From Yimella sp. cx-51 (lineage in GTDB: Bacteria; Actinomycetota; Actinomycetes; Actinomycetales; Dermatophilaceae): a stretch of DNA of 64,000 bases. Positions 8,812 through 17,208 of this stretch are shown here, piece after piece (the first letter of the stretch is position 1; the number at the start of each line of letters is the position of its first letter). A program made the translations under genes and the position numbers. The notes under the pieces are model-generated. The model did no database searches. It was not told where the DNA came from and saw only the letters and a program-made list of their open reading frames with translations. The DNA lies in NCBI RefSeq assembly GCF_017654605.1, contig NZ_CP072113.1:2108001-2172000 (forward strand), read 5' to 3'.

Positions 8812-9417
8812 TCAGCCGAGAAGTCGGACGAGCGTCGGCAGGAGGGCCCGGAAGGCCTGGCCGCGGTGCGACGCCGCGTGCTTCTCGGCCGCGGTGTACT
8901 CCGCGAAGGTACGTCCGTCAGGGAGCTCAAAGATCGGGTCGTAACCAAAACCGTTGGTACCCCGCTGGTTTCGGGTCAGGCGGCCGTCCACGGTGCCTGT
9001 CGCCGAGTGGAGTTCCCCGCCGGGCATCGCGAGCACGACGGAGCACTCGAAGCGGGCGACCAGCTTGTCGGCCGGCACGTCGGCCGTCTGCGCGAGCAGC
9101 AGGTCGATGTTCGCCTGGTCGTCGCCGTGACGGCCCGCCCAGCGCGCGCTGAAGACTCCGGGGCTGCCACCGAGGACGTCCACGGAGATACCCGAATCAT
9201 CCGCAACCGCAGGCAGATTCAGCTTGTCGGCGGCGTACTTGGCTTTGAGGGTGGCGTTCTCGACGAAAGTGAGCCCGGTCTCGGGCACGTCGTCGAGTTC
9301 AGGAAAGTCCCCCACGCCGACGACCCGCAGGCCGTCCAGTGACGGCTGCGAGTCGATGAGGCCCTGCAGGTCGGCGATCTTTCCGGCGTTGCGGGTCGCG
9401 AGCACGAGGGTGTCCAT
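8812..9417 (-). CDS. rdgB: dITP/XTP pyrophosphatase (RdgB/HAM1)
   Basis: 201 residues. Hydrolyses non-canonical purine nucleoside triphosphates (XTP, dITP) to monophosphates, cleaning the nucleotide pool. Family motifs: LATRNAGKIADL at the start, DDSGISVD, SARWAG, FGYDPIF and the C-terminal SHRGQA. Its ATG shares one base with the stop of rph (TGATG), so translation is coupled; this rph-rdgB pairing is common in actinobacteria. Confidence 0.96.
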   Translation of the reverse strand: MDTLVLATRNAGKIADLQGLIDSQPSLDGLRVVGVGDFPELDDVPETGLTFVENATLKAKYAADKLNLPAVADDSGISVDVLGGSPGVFSARWAGRHGDDQANIDLLLAQTADVPADKLVARFECSVVLAMPGGELHSATGTVDGRLTRNQRGTNGFGYDPIFELPDGRTFAEYTAAEKHAASHRGQAFRALLPTLVRLLG

Positions 9418-10172
9418 CAGCGGGAGCGCTCTCGCGCCGGAGCGTCCAGCGCTTCCTGCTGCAACGTGGTGAGGTCGGCGATGCCCTTGGCAGCCAGGTC
9501 GAGCAGCGCGTTCAACTCGTCGCGATCGAAGGGGGCGCCTTCGGCGGTGCCCTGCACCTCCACGAAACCACCGGCACCGGTCATGACGACATTCATGTCG
9601 GTCTCGGCGGTGGAGTCTTCCGGGTAGTCCAGGTCGAGCACCGGCACACCCTTGACCACGCCGACGCTGATGGCGGCGATCGAGCCCGTCAGCGGCTGGG
9701 CGGTCTTGGCGATCAAACCGCGCGCGCGGGCGTCCTCGATGGCATCGACCAGGGCGATGTAGGCGCCGGTGATTGACGCCGTACGAGTGCCGCCGTCGGC
9801 CTGGAGCACATCGCAGTCGAGCACGATTGTGTTCTCCCCCAACGCTTTTGTATCGATGATCGCGCGCAGGGAGCGTCCGATGAGGCGGGAGATCTCGTGG
9901 GTGCGCCCGCCCACCTTGCCCTTGCGCGATTCGCGATCGGAACGCGTGTTCGTCGAGCGCGGCAACATCTCGTACTCCGAGGTGACCCAGCCGGTGCCCT
10001 TGCCCTTCAACCAGCGCGGCACCCCTTCGGTGAAGGAGGCGGCGCACAGCACACGGGTCTTGCCGAACTCGATGAGCACGCTGCCTTCGGCGTGGTCGAG
10101 CCAGTTGCGGGTGATCTTGATGTCGCGCAGTTCGTCGTTCGCGCGTCCGTCGTGGCGGGTTGCTTCGGTCAT
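9417..10172 (-). CDS. rph: ribonuclease PH
   Basis: 251 residues. Phosphorolytic 3'-5' exoribonuclease trimming tRNA 3' ends. Visible signatures: [14 protein letters not shown] near residues 30-45, the EYEMLPRST segment, [17 protein letters not shown], and [19 protein letters not shown] in the catalytic half. Start ATG 10172 has TACGCT 6 nt upstream, suggesting a leaderless mRNA; the in-frame extension to 10193 is rejected. Confidence 0.96.
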   Translation of the reverse strand: MTEATRHDGRANDELRDIKITRNWLDHAEGSVLIEFGKTRVLCAASFTEGVPRWLKGKGTGWVTSEYEMLPRSTNTRSDRESRKGKVGGRTHEISRLIGRSLRAIIDTKALGENTIVLDCDVLQADGGTRTASITGAYIALVDAIEDARARGLIAKTAQPLTGSIAAISVGVVKGVPVLDLDYPEDSTAETDMNVVMTGAGGFVEVQGTAEGAPFDRDELNALLDLAAKGIADLTTLQQEALDAPARERSR

Positions 10173-10221
10173 ACGGCCAGCGTAGGACCGCACCCGCCCT
10201 CACCTCGGGCCGCCCGAGGGT

Positions 10222-11247
10222 TCAGGCCAGCTCCTGGACGATCTCGCGCCGGTCGCCTTCCATGGTCACCGTCGCCAGGGCGCCGTTCACGAAGGACATG
10301 TACGGCGGCACGTGCCCGAAGTCGACGTCGGCGATGATCGGCAGGTCGAGCCTGGCAAGGGCGTCGATGACGGCTTCATCCTGAGTCATCGAGGCTGCGT
10401 CTGGTGCCGAGGTGCGCCCGATCAGGATGCCGTTCGCGTGCTCGAACCACCCGGCAAGACGCATGCCGTGCAATTGCCGGCAGACGTCGAAGGCGCTGTG
10501 CTCACAGACCTCCAGATACACCAGGAGGCCGTCGGCGGAGTGCTCACGGCCGAGGGCTGCGACATCGCCGAACGGCGTCCCCGCGAGCGGCGAGAGCACT
10601 TCGACGCAACCGCCGATCAGTCGGCCATGCAACGACAACTCGTCGGGTCCGTGCAACACCCGCCAGCCGGCCTTCTCGGTCAGCGCTTGCGTGGTGACGT
10701 ACGGGTTGGTTGCCCAGTCGTCCCAGCCCGGCGCGCGATGGTGCGAACCTGCCGTCTGCACGAAGCTGTCGCTCACCGACAGGCCGGCGACGCGCCACCA
10801 CGGCAGCAGCCGACGCGGAAGGTCGTAGGGGGTGTCCATGAGGTTCTGACCGTGCAACGTCGCGAGGCCGGTGCGCACCGTGAGCGCGAGCAACTGCGTG
10901 GAGGTGTCGCTGAACCCGACCAGCCAGGTCGGCTCGGCCGCGGCGATGGCCTCGTAGTCGAGCAGGTCAATGAGGTCGATCGCGGTTTCACCACCCCATG
11001 GCGGCACGATCGCACGGATCGCGGGGTCAGTGAGGAAGGCGTTGAGTTCGGCCGCACGTTCGGCCACGGGTGCACTGATGTGGTTGCCGCCACGCAGGCA
11101 TGAACCCTCGACGACGCGAAAACCCTTGTCACGCAAGCACTTCATCGCAAAGTCGAGGCGGCCGTGCAGATCGGGAGCGACACCGGCAGAGGGCGCGGTG
11201 ACCGCAATCGTGTCGCTGGGCCGCAACGGAGCGGGGTAGCGGATCAT
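10222..11247 (-). CDS. LD-carboxypeptidase (peptidase S66, LdcA/MccF-like)
   Basis: 341 residues. S66 peptidases cut the L,D-bond of muropeptide tetrapeptides or, in the MccF branch, peptide-nucleotide antibiotics. Nucleophile S113 lies in LVGFSDTS; the Glu and His partners are in LLVYLEVCEHS and VDFGHVPPY. PPWGGETA is the family's substrate loop. Start ATG 11247 follows GTGGGGG. Whether it acts in wall recycling or in detoxification cannot be decided from sequence. Confidence 0.88.
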   Translation of the reverse strand: MIRYPAPLRPSDTIAVTAPSAGVAPDLHGRLDFAMKCLRDKGFRVVEGSCLRGGNHISAPVAERAAELNAFLTDPAIRAIVPPWGGETAIDLIDLLDYEAIAAAEPTWLVGFSDTSTQLLALTVRTGLATLHGQNLMDTPYDLPRRLLPWWRVAGLSVSDSFVQTAGSHHRAPGWDDWATNPYVTTQALTEKAGWRVLHGPDELSLHGRLIGGCVEVLSPLAGTPFGDVAALGREHSADGLLVYLEVCEHSAFDVCRQLHGMRLAGWFEHANGILIGRTSAPDAASMTQDEAVIDALARLDLPIIADVDFGHVPPYMSFVNGALATVTMEGDRREIVQELA

Positions 11248-11288
11248 GCCCCCACACAATCGCGCGGGACCGCATGGACGCAACCGGG

Positions 11289-12071
11289 TTAGAGCTCGTA
11301 CGCGCCGTCGGGCTCAGCGAGTTCGACGACACCGGCCCAGACCTCCGCAGCCTGTGCACGACAGACCTCGGCGTCGTTCCACGACGGAATGTGGGTCAGC
11401 ATCAGCCGGCGCACTCCACCGGCAGCCACCGCAGCCTGCGCGGCGCGGCGACCGGTCAGGTGGATGTCGCGGACGGTGTCGCGCACCTCGCAGAAGGCTG
11501 CGTCGGCCAGCACCAGATCAGCACCCGTCATGAGCGGCCCGAGCGCCGGGGTGGAGTCGGTGTCGCCGGTGTAGGCGAGCACCTTGCCGTCTGCCTCCAC
11601 CCGGAAACCGAAGGCCTCGACCGGGTGATTGACCAAGGACGGAGTAAGCGTGAACGGTCCGACGGTGAACGACTGGCCCGAGACCACGGTGCGGAAGTCG
11701 AACTCCGAATCCATGCCGTGCGGATCGGCCGCTTCCGACAAGGTGACGCCATTGGCGCGCGACATACGAGCGGCAGTGTCCTGGGGTCCGTAGACCGGCA
11801 CGCGAGGCAGCGGGCCGCGGGTCGGGTGGTACTTCGTGACGACGAACAGCCCGCACAGGTCGAGACAGTGATCGGGGTGCAGGTGGCTGACCACGATCGC
11901 GTCGATCGCATCGAGTTCGATGTGTCGCTGCAGCGCGCCGAGAGCACCGGGGCCGAGGTCGAGCACGAGATTCCACGTGCGGCCCTCCCACTCCGCCTGC
12001 ACGAGGTAGCAGGACGCGGGTGAGTCGGGGCCGGCGAACGATCCGGAGCAGCCGATGACGGTCAGCTTCAT
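11289..12071 (-). CDS. metallo-beta-lactamase-fold hydrolase, RNase Z-like
   Basis: 260 residues. Zinc motif HLHPDH (H63, H65, D67, H68), further ligands in [15 protein letters not shown] (bridging Asp) and LTHIPSW (terminal His). The closest families are RNase Z/phosphodiesterase-like MBL hydrolases, but it is shorter and lacks the long exosite arm of true RNase Z. ATG overlaps the murI stop by 4 nt (ATGA), a conserved actinobacterial arrangement. Substrate unknown. Confidence 0.88.
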   Translation of the reverse strand: MKLTVIGCSGSFAGPDSPASCYLVQAEWEGRTWNLVLDLGPGALGALQRHIELDAIDAIVVSHLHPDHCLDLCGLFVVTKYHPTRGPLPRVPVYGPQDTAARMSRANGVTLSEAADPHGMDSEFDFRTVVSGQSFTVGPFTLTPSLVNHPVEAFGFRVEADGKVLAYTGDTDSTPALGPLMTGADLVLADAAFCEVRDTVRDIHLTGRRAAQAAVAAGGVRRLMLTHIPSWNDAEVCRAQAAEVWAGVVELAEPDGAYEL

Positions 12072-12892
12072 GGGCCGACCTCGACCTGGTGGAAGTTGTT
12101 CTCGAAGACCTGATCGAATTCCGGACCGAGGCCGAGGAAGCGTTTGGACAAGCGGCGGAACTCCTCGGGATCACCGGTCGTGGTGAACGACAGGCCGGGC
12201 ATGTCTTGGCTGGGCGCAGCGAGCAGGTCACCGTCGGCGAGCACGCGATAGACGTCCTTGGCGGTCTCTTCTGCTGAGGAGACCAACGTGACGCCGTCAC
12301 CCATGACGTAGGAAATGGCGCCGGTCAGCAGCGGGTAGTGGGTGCAGCCGAGGACGAGGGTGTCGACTTCCTGCTGCTGCATCGGACGCAGATAGTCGCG
12401 CGCGACGTCCAGCAGTTCAGGGCCACTGGTGACGCCCGCTTCGACGAACTCCACGAAACGTGGGCAGGGACGCGAGGAGACCTGCAGTTGCGGGGCCGCC
12501 GCGAAGGCGTCCAGGTAGGCACCCGACTGGTGGGTGCCGGCGGTCGAGATGACCCCGACCCGGCCGTTGCGGGTGGCGCGCACGGCACGGCGGACGGCCG
12601 GTCGGATCACTTCGACCAAGGGCACGTCGTAGCGTTCGCGAGCGTCGTGCAATACCGCGGCGCTGGCGGTGTTGCACGCGATCACCAGGGCCTTGACGCC
12701 ATGGGCGACCAACCGGTCGAGACATTCGAGCGCGAACTGCCGCGTCTCGGCGATGGGGCGGGGGCCGTACGGCGCACGTGCGGTGTCACCGAGATAGGCG
12801 ATCGATTCGTGCGGCAACTGGTCGAGCACCGCGCGAGCGACGGTGAGGCCGCCGTACCCGCTGTCGAAGATTCCGATCGGTGCATCTGACAC
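12068..12892 (-). CDS. murI: glutamate racemase
   Basis: 274 residues. Interconverts L- and D-glutamate for peptidoglycan. Both catalytic cysteines are present: C73 in ACNTAS and C183 in GCTHYPLL; the [12 protein letters not shown] start carries D10/S11. Coupled to the downstream MBL hydrolase through an ATGA overlap, and in the same strand block as rph-rdgB. Confidence 0.96.
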   Translation of the reverse strand: MSDAPIGIFDSGYGGLTVARAVLDQLPHESIAYLGDTARAPYGPRPIAETRQFALECLDRLVAHGVKALVIACNTASAAVLHDARERYDVPLVEVIRPAVRRAVRATRNGRVGVISTAGTHQSGAYLDAFAAAPQLQVSSRPCPRFVEFVEAGVTSGPELLDVARDYLRPMQQQEVDTLVLGCTHYPLLTGAISYVMGDGVTLVSSAEETAKDVYRVLADGDLLAAPSQDMPGLSFTTTGDPEEFRRLSKRFLGLGPEFDQVFENNFHQVEVGP

Positions 12893-12953
12893 CGAACAAG
12901 GGTATGGCCGGGCGGTGACCGATCAGCAAAATTTCGACGTGGAAATGGTCACA

Positions 12954-13724
12954 TCAGCGACGCACGAAGGGATTGCCCAAGGTGCCGATGTGCTGCACCT
13001 CCACCTCCACCCGCTGGCCCGGCTGAACCGGACCGATACCGGCCGGAGTGCCGGTGAGGATGACGTCGCCGGGCAGGAGGGTGAACGCCTGCGAGGCGTA
13101 CGAGATGAGCGCGGGCACGTCGTGGATCATGTCGGCCGTCGTGCCGTCCTGCACGATCTCGCCGTCGACGCGGGTGGTGATCCGCAGGTCGGCCAGGTCG
13201 AGATCGGTCTCGATCCACGGTCCGAGCGGGCAGAAGGTGTCAAAGCCCTTGGCCCTCGACCACTGGTTGTCCGACTTCTGCAGGTCGCGCGCGGTGACGT
13301 CGTTGGCGCAGGTGTAACCGAAGATCGAGGCCGTCGCCTCCTCGACGGAGACGTCGCGGCACATCCTGCCGATGACCACGGCCACTTCGCCCTCGTAGTC
13401 GACGCGCTCCGACTGCGGCGGCATCACCACCGGGTCGTCCGGACCGACGACAGCAGTGTTGGGAATGAGGAACATCAGCGGCTCCTTCGGTGCTTCGCTC
13501 CCCATCTCACGCGCGTGCTCGGCGTAGTTCTTGCCGATGCCGATCACCTTTGAGCGTGGAATGACCGGCGCGAGCAGCCGCACCTCGTCCACGGTCGTGG
13601 TGACCCCGGTCAGTTCGATCCGCGTGTAGAGCGGGTCGCCGCTGATCTGGGCGATCTTGTGCCCCGCTCCGTCCACGAGTCCGAAGTGGGGGTCGTCTCC
13701 ATCGGTGTATCGACAAATGCGCAC
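12954..13724 (-). CDS. fumarylacetoacetate hydrolase (FAH) family protein
   Basis: 256 residues with a short N-terminal domain (1-55) and a C-terminal FAH domain. Metal-binding acidic residues are in DYEGEVAVVIG and the later FDTFCPLGPW/LTGTPAGIG segments are typical of the acylpyruvase/2-hydroxyhepta-dienedioate isomerase branch. Several members are oxaloacetate tautomerases or acylpyruvate hydrolases, so the exact substrate is open. GTG start with TAGGCT 6 nt upstream (probably leaderless). Confidence 0.9.
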   Translation of the reverse strand: MRICRYTDGDDPHFGLVDGAGHKIAQISGDPLYTRIELTGVTTTVDEVRLLAPVIPRSKVIGIGKNYAEHAREMGSEAPKEPLMFLIPNTAVVGPDDPVVMPPQSERVDYEGEVAVVIGRMCRDVSVEEATASIFGYTCANDVTARDLQKSDNQWSRAKGFDTFCPLGPWIETDLDLADLRITTRVDGEIVQDGTTADMIHDVPALISYASQAFTLLPGDVILTGTPAGIGPVQPGQRVEVEVQHIGTLGNPFVRR

Positions 13725-13733
13725 CGTGACAGC

Positions 13734-14609
13734 CTACTGAGCCGCACCGGCCTTCGGTCCGTGCACCAAGGGCGTGACGGTGGCTGCCATGAGCGAGTAC
13801 CCCGCGTCATTGGCGTGGATGTCGCCCTTGGAGCACATCCACGTGTGGCCGCAGATCATCGCGACATTGGTCGGAATGCCGTCGGCGCGCGGCGTCCAAT
13901 CGGTGCTGCGGAATGCTGTGGCGACGTCAGCCAGACGCGCGCCACCGGCCTTGGCCCCGCCCGCGACGGCACTGTTCAACTGTGCCTGCAGAGCGGTCGA
14001 CATCTGCGCCAGCGGCTTGTTGCCTGCCACCCAGAAGACCAGGAACGGGTTGTAGTAGTTGAGGACGACGATCTGCGTCTGTGCGCCCGCCGCGGCCCGC
14101 AGCGTGCGGACGATATGCGGCAGGTTGGCTGCAGCGGCGGTCATCCCCTGTTCCAGGCAGACGGAGTCGATCGCGCCGGTGCGGGCGACACATCGCTGGA
14201 CGTCATTCGCGCCGATGTCGAGCGTGATGAGCCGCACCTTTCCCTTCGCCGCCCTGATCGTCTCGACCGCAGCCCCGAGCTGGCTGCGTCCACCGTCCGC
14301 ATATGTGCACAGACTTCCGGCGATCAGGCTCGAGGAAGTTTCGCCGCTGCAGGCGAGGTTGACCAGTTTCACGCCGTGGTATTTCGACCGCAGCGATGAA
14401 TAGACGCCGCCGACGTAACCGCCGCTCTTGTCGTCGCCGGCGCCCGGCTGATAGCCGGCTGCGAGCGAATCGCCAAGCGCCACATAGAGACCCGATTGCG
14501 CGTTCTGACCCGACTGGGCGTTCGGGTTGTCGGGCTTTGCCTGCGCGGCACTGGCAATGCCGGTGAGTGCGAGAACAGTGACACCGACGGCGGCGAAGGT
14601 GCGCTTCAT
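13734..14609 (-). CDS. secreted SGNH/GDSL-family hydrolase
   Basis: 291 residues with a signal peptide (basic MKRT, hydrophobic core, AQA cleavage near residue 24). SGNH blocks: GDSLAAG (nucleophile S48), GET in block II, GAND in block III and DIHANDAG (catalytic Asp/His) near the C-terminus. Six cysteines fit disulfides as in Streptomyces extracellular lipases. Probably an exported esterase or lipase. GGAGG precedes ATG 14609. A Crp-like palindrome lies 17 bp upstream of the start. Confidence 0.9.
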   Translation of the reverse strand: MKRTFAAVGVTVLALTGIASAAQAKPDNPNAQSGQNAQSGLYVALGDSLAAGYQPGAGDDKSGGYVGGVYSSLRSKYHGVKLVNLACSGETSSSLIAGSLCTYADGGRSQLGAAVETIRAAKGKVRLITLDIGANDVQRCVARTGAIDSVCLEQGMTAAAANLPHIVRTLRAAAGAQTQIVVLNYYNPFLVFWVAGNKPLAQMSTALQAQLNSAVAGGAKAGGARLADVATAFRSTDWTPRADGIPTNVAMICGHTWMCSKGDIHANDAGYSLMAATVTPLVHGPKAGAAQ

Positions 14610-14625
14610 GGATCCTCCAAAGGAA

Positions 14626-14641
14626 TGTGACTCAGGTCACT
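14626..14641. promoter_or_regulatory. Crp/GlxR-like palindrome
   Basis: TGTGA CTCAGG TCACT matches the Crp-family consensus TGTGA-N6-TCACA at 9 of 10 half-site bases. It lies in the 93-bp gap between the divergent GDSL hydrolase and the glycosylase-like gene. Confidence 0.45.
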
Positions 14642-14702
14642 GTGCCACCCCAGGCCGTCTCACGCCATGCCCTGCCGGGTGGACCGCACTAATCTGTGCC
14701 GC

Positions 14703-15575
14703 GTGGTGATCGAGTTGGAGGAGGCGCAGTGGCGCGTCACCGCGGCGTCCTACACCGCACGGGTCGACTCTCTCCTGGCCGACCACATCCACCGCCGCGA
14801 TCGCGGGATCAAACACCCGATCGACGACTTCCTCTTCGAGTACTACCACCTCAAGCCCTCGCACCTACGCGTATGGCACCCCGGCGCGGGCGTCCTACTG
14901 CGTGGTGGCACCGAACGTACGGGCTGGCGCTTCTATCGTCCGGCCCTCGCTGGGGCGCAGGTCGACCTCGATGAATTCCGCGCGCGGCGATCCGGGGTGA
15001 TCAGGTCTGCCCACGCCGTTCTCCGGGCCACGATCGACCGCCCGATGCAACTGTCGTGCTTCGGGATGCACGAGTGGGCGATGGCGTACCGCACCGCGCC
15101 GGAGCAGATGCGCCACACCCAGTTGCCGCTGCGTCTCGGTCATGCAGGTACCGACACGGTGGTGGAGGCGCACGAACTTCGCTGTACCCACTTCGACGCC
15201 TACCGTTTCTTCACCGATGACGCCACACCTCGCAACAACGCTGTGCTGCACCGCAGTTCGCAAGCCGACTTCGAACAACCCGGCTGCTTGCACGCAGGGA
15301 TGGACCTCTACCGCTGGGCCTACTCGCTCAGCCCGGTGATGCCCAGCGAACTGCTGTTGCGCTGCTTCGAGCTCGCTCGTGACATCCGAGTGCTCGACAT
15401 GCGCGCCTCCCCTTACGACGTGACGTCACTCGGTCACGCACCCGTCGCCGTCGAGACGTCAGAAGGCAAGGCCGAGTACGTACGTCAGCAACGGGAGTTC
15501 GCCGGGCGTGCACAGATCTTGCGGGCCAGCCTGCTGGAGGTCTGCCGGGCGGCGATGCCCGCTGCGCAGAAGTAG
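14703..15575 (+). CDS. '3-methyladenine DNA glycosylase-like' conserved protein
   Basis: 290 residues from GTG 14703. I recognise the pattern KHPIDDFLFEYYHLKPSHLRVWHPG as that of an actinobacterial family often labelled 3-methyladenine DNA glycosylase in databases; I know of no experiment supporting that label and see no helix-hairpin-helix motif, so treat it as uncharacterised. No membrane segments or signal peptide. TAATCT ends 7 nt before the GTG, so a leaderless mRNA is likely. GTG 14706 is an equally possible start. Confidence 0.55.
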   Translation: MVIELEEAQWRVTAASYTARVDSLLADHIHRRDRGIKHPIDDFLFEYYHLKPSHLRVWHPGAGVLLRGGTERTGWRFYRPALAGAQVDLDEFRARRSGVIRSAHAVLRATIDRPMQLSCFGMHEWAMAYRTAPEQMRHTQLPLRLGHAGTDTVVEAHELRCTHFDAYRFFTDDATPRNNAVLHRSSQADFEQPGCLHAGMDLYRWAYSLSPVMPSELLLRCFELARDIRVLDMRASPYDVTSLGHAPVAVETSEGKAEYVRQQREFAGRAQILRASLLEVCRAAMPAAQK

Positions 15576-15631
15576 AGCGTCCGGGCCGGGCATCTGTTGT
15601 CCGCACGCAGGCGCATTGACATATTGACTCC

Positions 15632-16429
15632 ATGACGACCGACCAGCCCACCCCGGCACTCGACCTGCTCGACGACGCGCACCGAGTGCTCCTGGTGCAC
15701 GCCCACCCGGACGACGAGACCTTGGCAACCGGAGCCCTCATCGCCGAACTGGTCGATCAGGGGCGAGAGGTGCATGTGCTCACCTGCACCCGGGGCGAAC
15801 GCGGCGAACTCATGCCCGGCGTCGCCGACGCGGTGACACCGGGGTCGGGTGAGTTCGTGCAGCTGCGGTTGGGTGAACTCGCGCGTGCACTGGAAGCTTT
15901 GGGCGTTGAGCACCACGCCTTCCTCGGCACGCGTCCGGCTCGCGGCCAGGAACTCCCGGACGAACGGGTTTACACAGATTCGGGAATGCAGTGGATACGC
16001 GAGGGACTGGCGGGCCCTGCCGAGGACGCAGGCGATGAATCATTCACTGCTGCAACGATTTCGGATGTGCTGGAGGATGCGCTGGCCTACGTCGACTCGA
16101 CGCGTCCGGACGTCCTCATCTCCTACGACTCCGGCGGTGGTTATGGTCACCCTGACCATGTGAGAGCGCACGAGCTGACGAAGGTGATTGCCGAACACGC
16201 CGGCTTGCCGATGATCGAGGTCATCCCCCCGGGCCGTGACGTCGACGGCGATCCGGACGCTGTGCAGTGGCTGGAACTGCCGCACCACCTGACAACCGTG
16301 CAGCAGGCGTTGCGGGCACATGCCTCCCAGGTGCGCGTCGACGGCGCCAAGGTCGTGCACGTGGGCGGTCAACGCGAGCCCATCGTGACGACCGCCGGTT
16401 TGCGCACCGTCGATACCCCTCGTACGTAA
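15632..16429 (+). CDS. PIG-L family deacetylase, MshB-like
   Basis: 265 residues. The zinc site is clear: HAHPDDET (His/Asp/Asp, residues about 24-31) and GHPDH further on. The LTCTRGERGEL segment and DSGM motif resemble MshB, the mycothiol-pathway deacetylase of GlcNAc-Ins, but the protein is shorter than typical MshB and a related gene follows at once, so assignment within the family is not certain. CATATT 6 nt before ATG may be its -10 box. Confidence 0.7.
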   Translation: MTTDQPTPALDLLDDAHRVLLVHAHPDDETLATGALIAELVDQGREVHVLTCTRGERGELMPGVADAVTPGSGEFVQLRLGELARALEALGVEHHAFLGTRPARGQELPDERVYTDSGMQWIREGLAGPAEDAGDESFTAATISDVLEDALAYVDSTRPDVLISYDSGGGYGHPDHVRAHELTKVIAEHAGLPMIEVIPPGRDVDGDPDAVQWLELPHHLTTVQQALRAHASQVRVDGAKVVHVGGQREPIVTTAGLRTVDTPRT

Positions 16430-16438
16430 GCTGCTGAC

Positions 16439-17191
16439 ATGACTGAATCGCGTGAGCTGCCCGCCCTCCCCGACGAATCCTGGTCGCGCGTGCTGTGCGT
16501 GGTCGCGCACCCCGACGACATGGAATACGGCGCATCCGCGGCGGTCGCCACGTGGGCCGAACGAGGTGTCGAAGTCAGCTATCTTCTGCTCACCAGTGGC
16601 GAGGCGGGCATGCAGACTCCGCCGGAGGACGTGGGCCCCGTGCGCGCGCAGGAGCAGCAACGCGCCTGCGACGCAGTTGGCGTCAGCAAGCTGACGATCC
16701 TCGACCACCCGGACGGCATGCTGATGCCGACGCTGGATCTGCGCCGCGACATCGCCCGGGTGATCCGCCAGGTGCGCCCCGATGCTGTGATCACGGCCAA
16801 CTTCGACTTCGAGGCCTACGGCGGGCTGAACCAAGCAGACCACCGCGCCGCCGGCATCGCGACGGTCGACGCGGTGCGTGACGCCGACAACAACTGGGTC
16901 TTCCGCGAGCTCGCCGAGAACGAGGGCTTGCCCAAGTGGCACACCCAATGGCTGCTGGTCGCCGGCCATCCCGCGCCGACCCACGCCAAGTCGGTGGACG
17001 AAAAGGCAGTCGCCTCAGCCGTGGCATCGCTCGAATGCCACGAGGCCTACCTGGCCGACCTGCCCGGTCACCCGAAGCCGGCCGAGTTCATCCCGCAGAT
17101 CCTTCAGCAGGGCGGCCAAGCAGCAGGCACGCAGTACGCCGTGCTCTTCAAGTCCTACGACCTGGGTGGCATCCCAGCTTCGAAGGACTGA
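16439..17191 (+). CDS. PIG-L family deacetylase (second copy)
   Basis: 250 residues with AHPDDMEYG and an ADHRAAG motif in place of the GHPDH of its neighbour. It begins 9 nt after the previous gene and the two probably form an operon. Substrate unknown; family members remove acetyl groups from GlcNAc-type sugars. The divergent second motif and the differing C-terminus suggest a different substrate from its upstream partner. Confidence 0.8.
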   Translation: MTESRELPALPDESWSRVLCVVAHPDDMEYGASAAVATWAERGVEVSYLLLTSGEAGMQTPPEDVGPVRAQEQQRACDAVGVSKLTILDHPDGMLMPTLDLRRDIARVIRQVRPDAVITANFDFEAYGGLNQADHRAAGIATVDAVRDADNNWVFRELAENEGLPKWHTQWLLVAGHPAPTHAKSVDEKAVASAVASLECHEAYLADLPGHPKPAEFIPQILQQGGQAAGTQYAVLFKSYDLGGIPASKD

Positions 17192-17208
17192 CTGGCTTCA
17201 GGGCCGAC

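Noticed and set aside
16427-16432. TAAGCT as -10 box of the second PIG-L gene
   Set aside because: It includes the stop codon of the preceding gene, so the match is probably chance; cotranscription explains expression.
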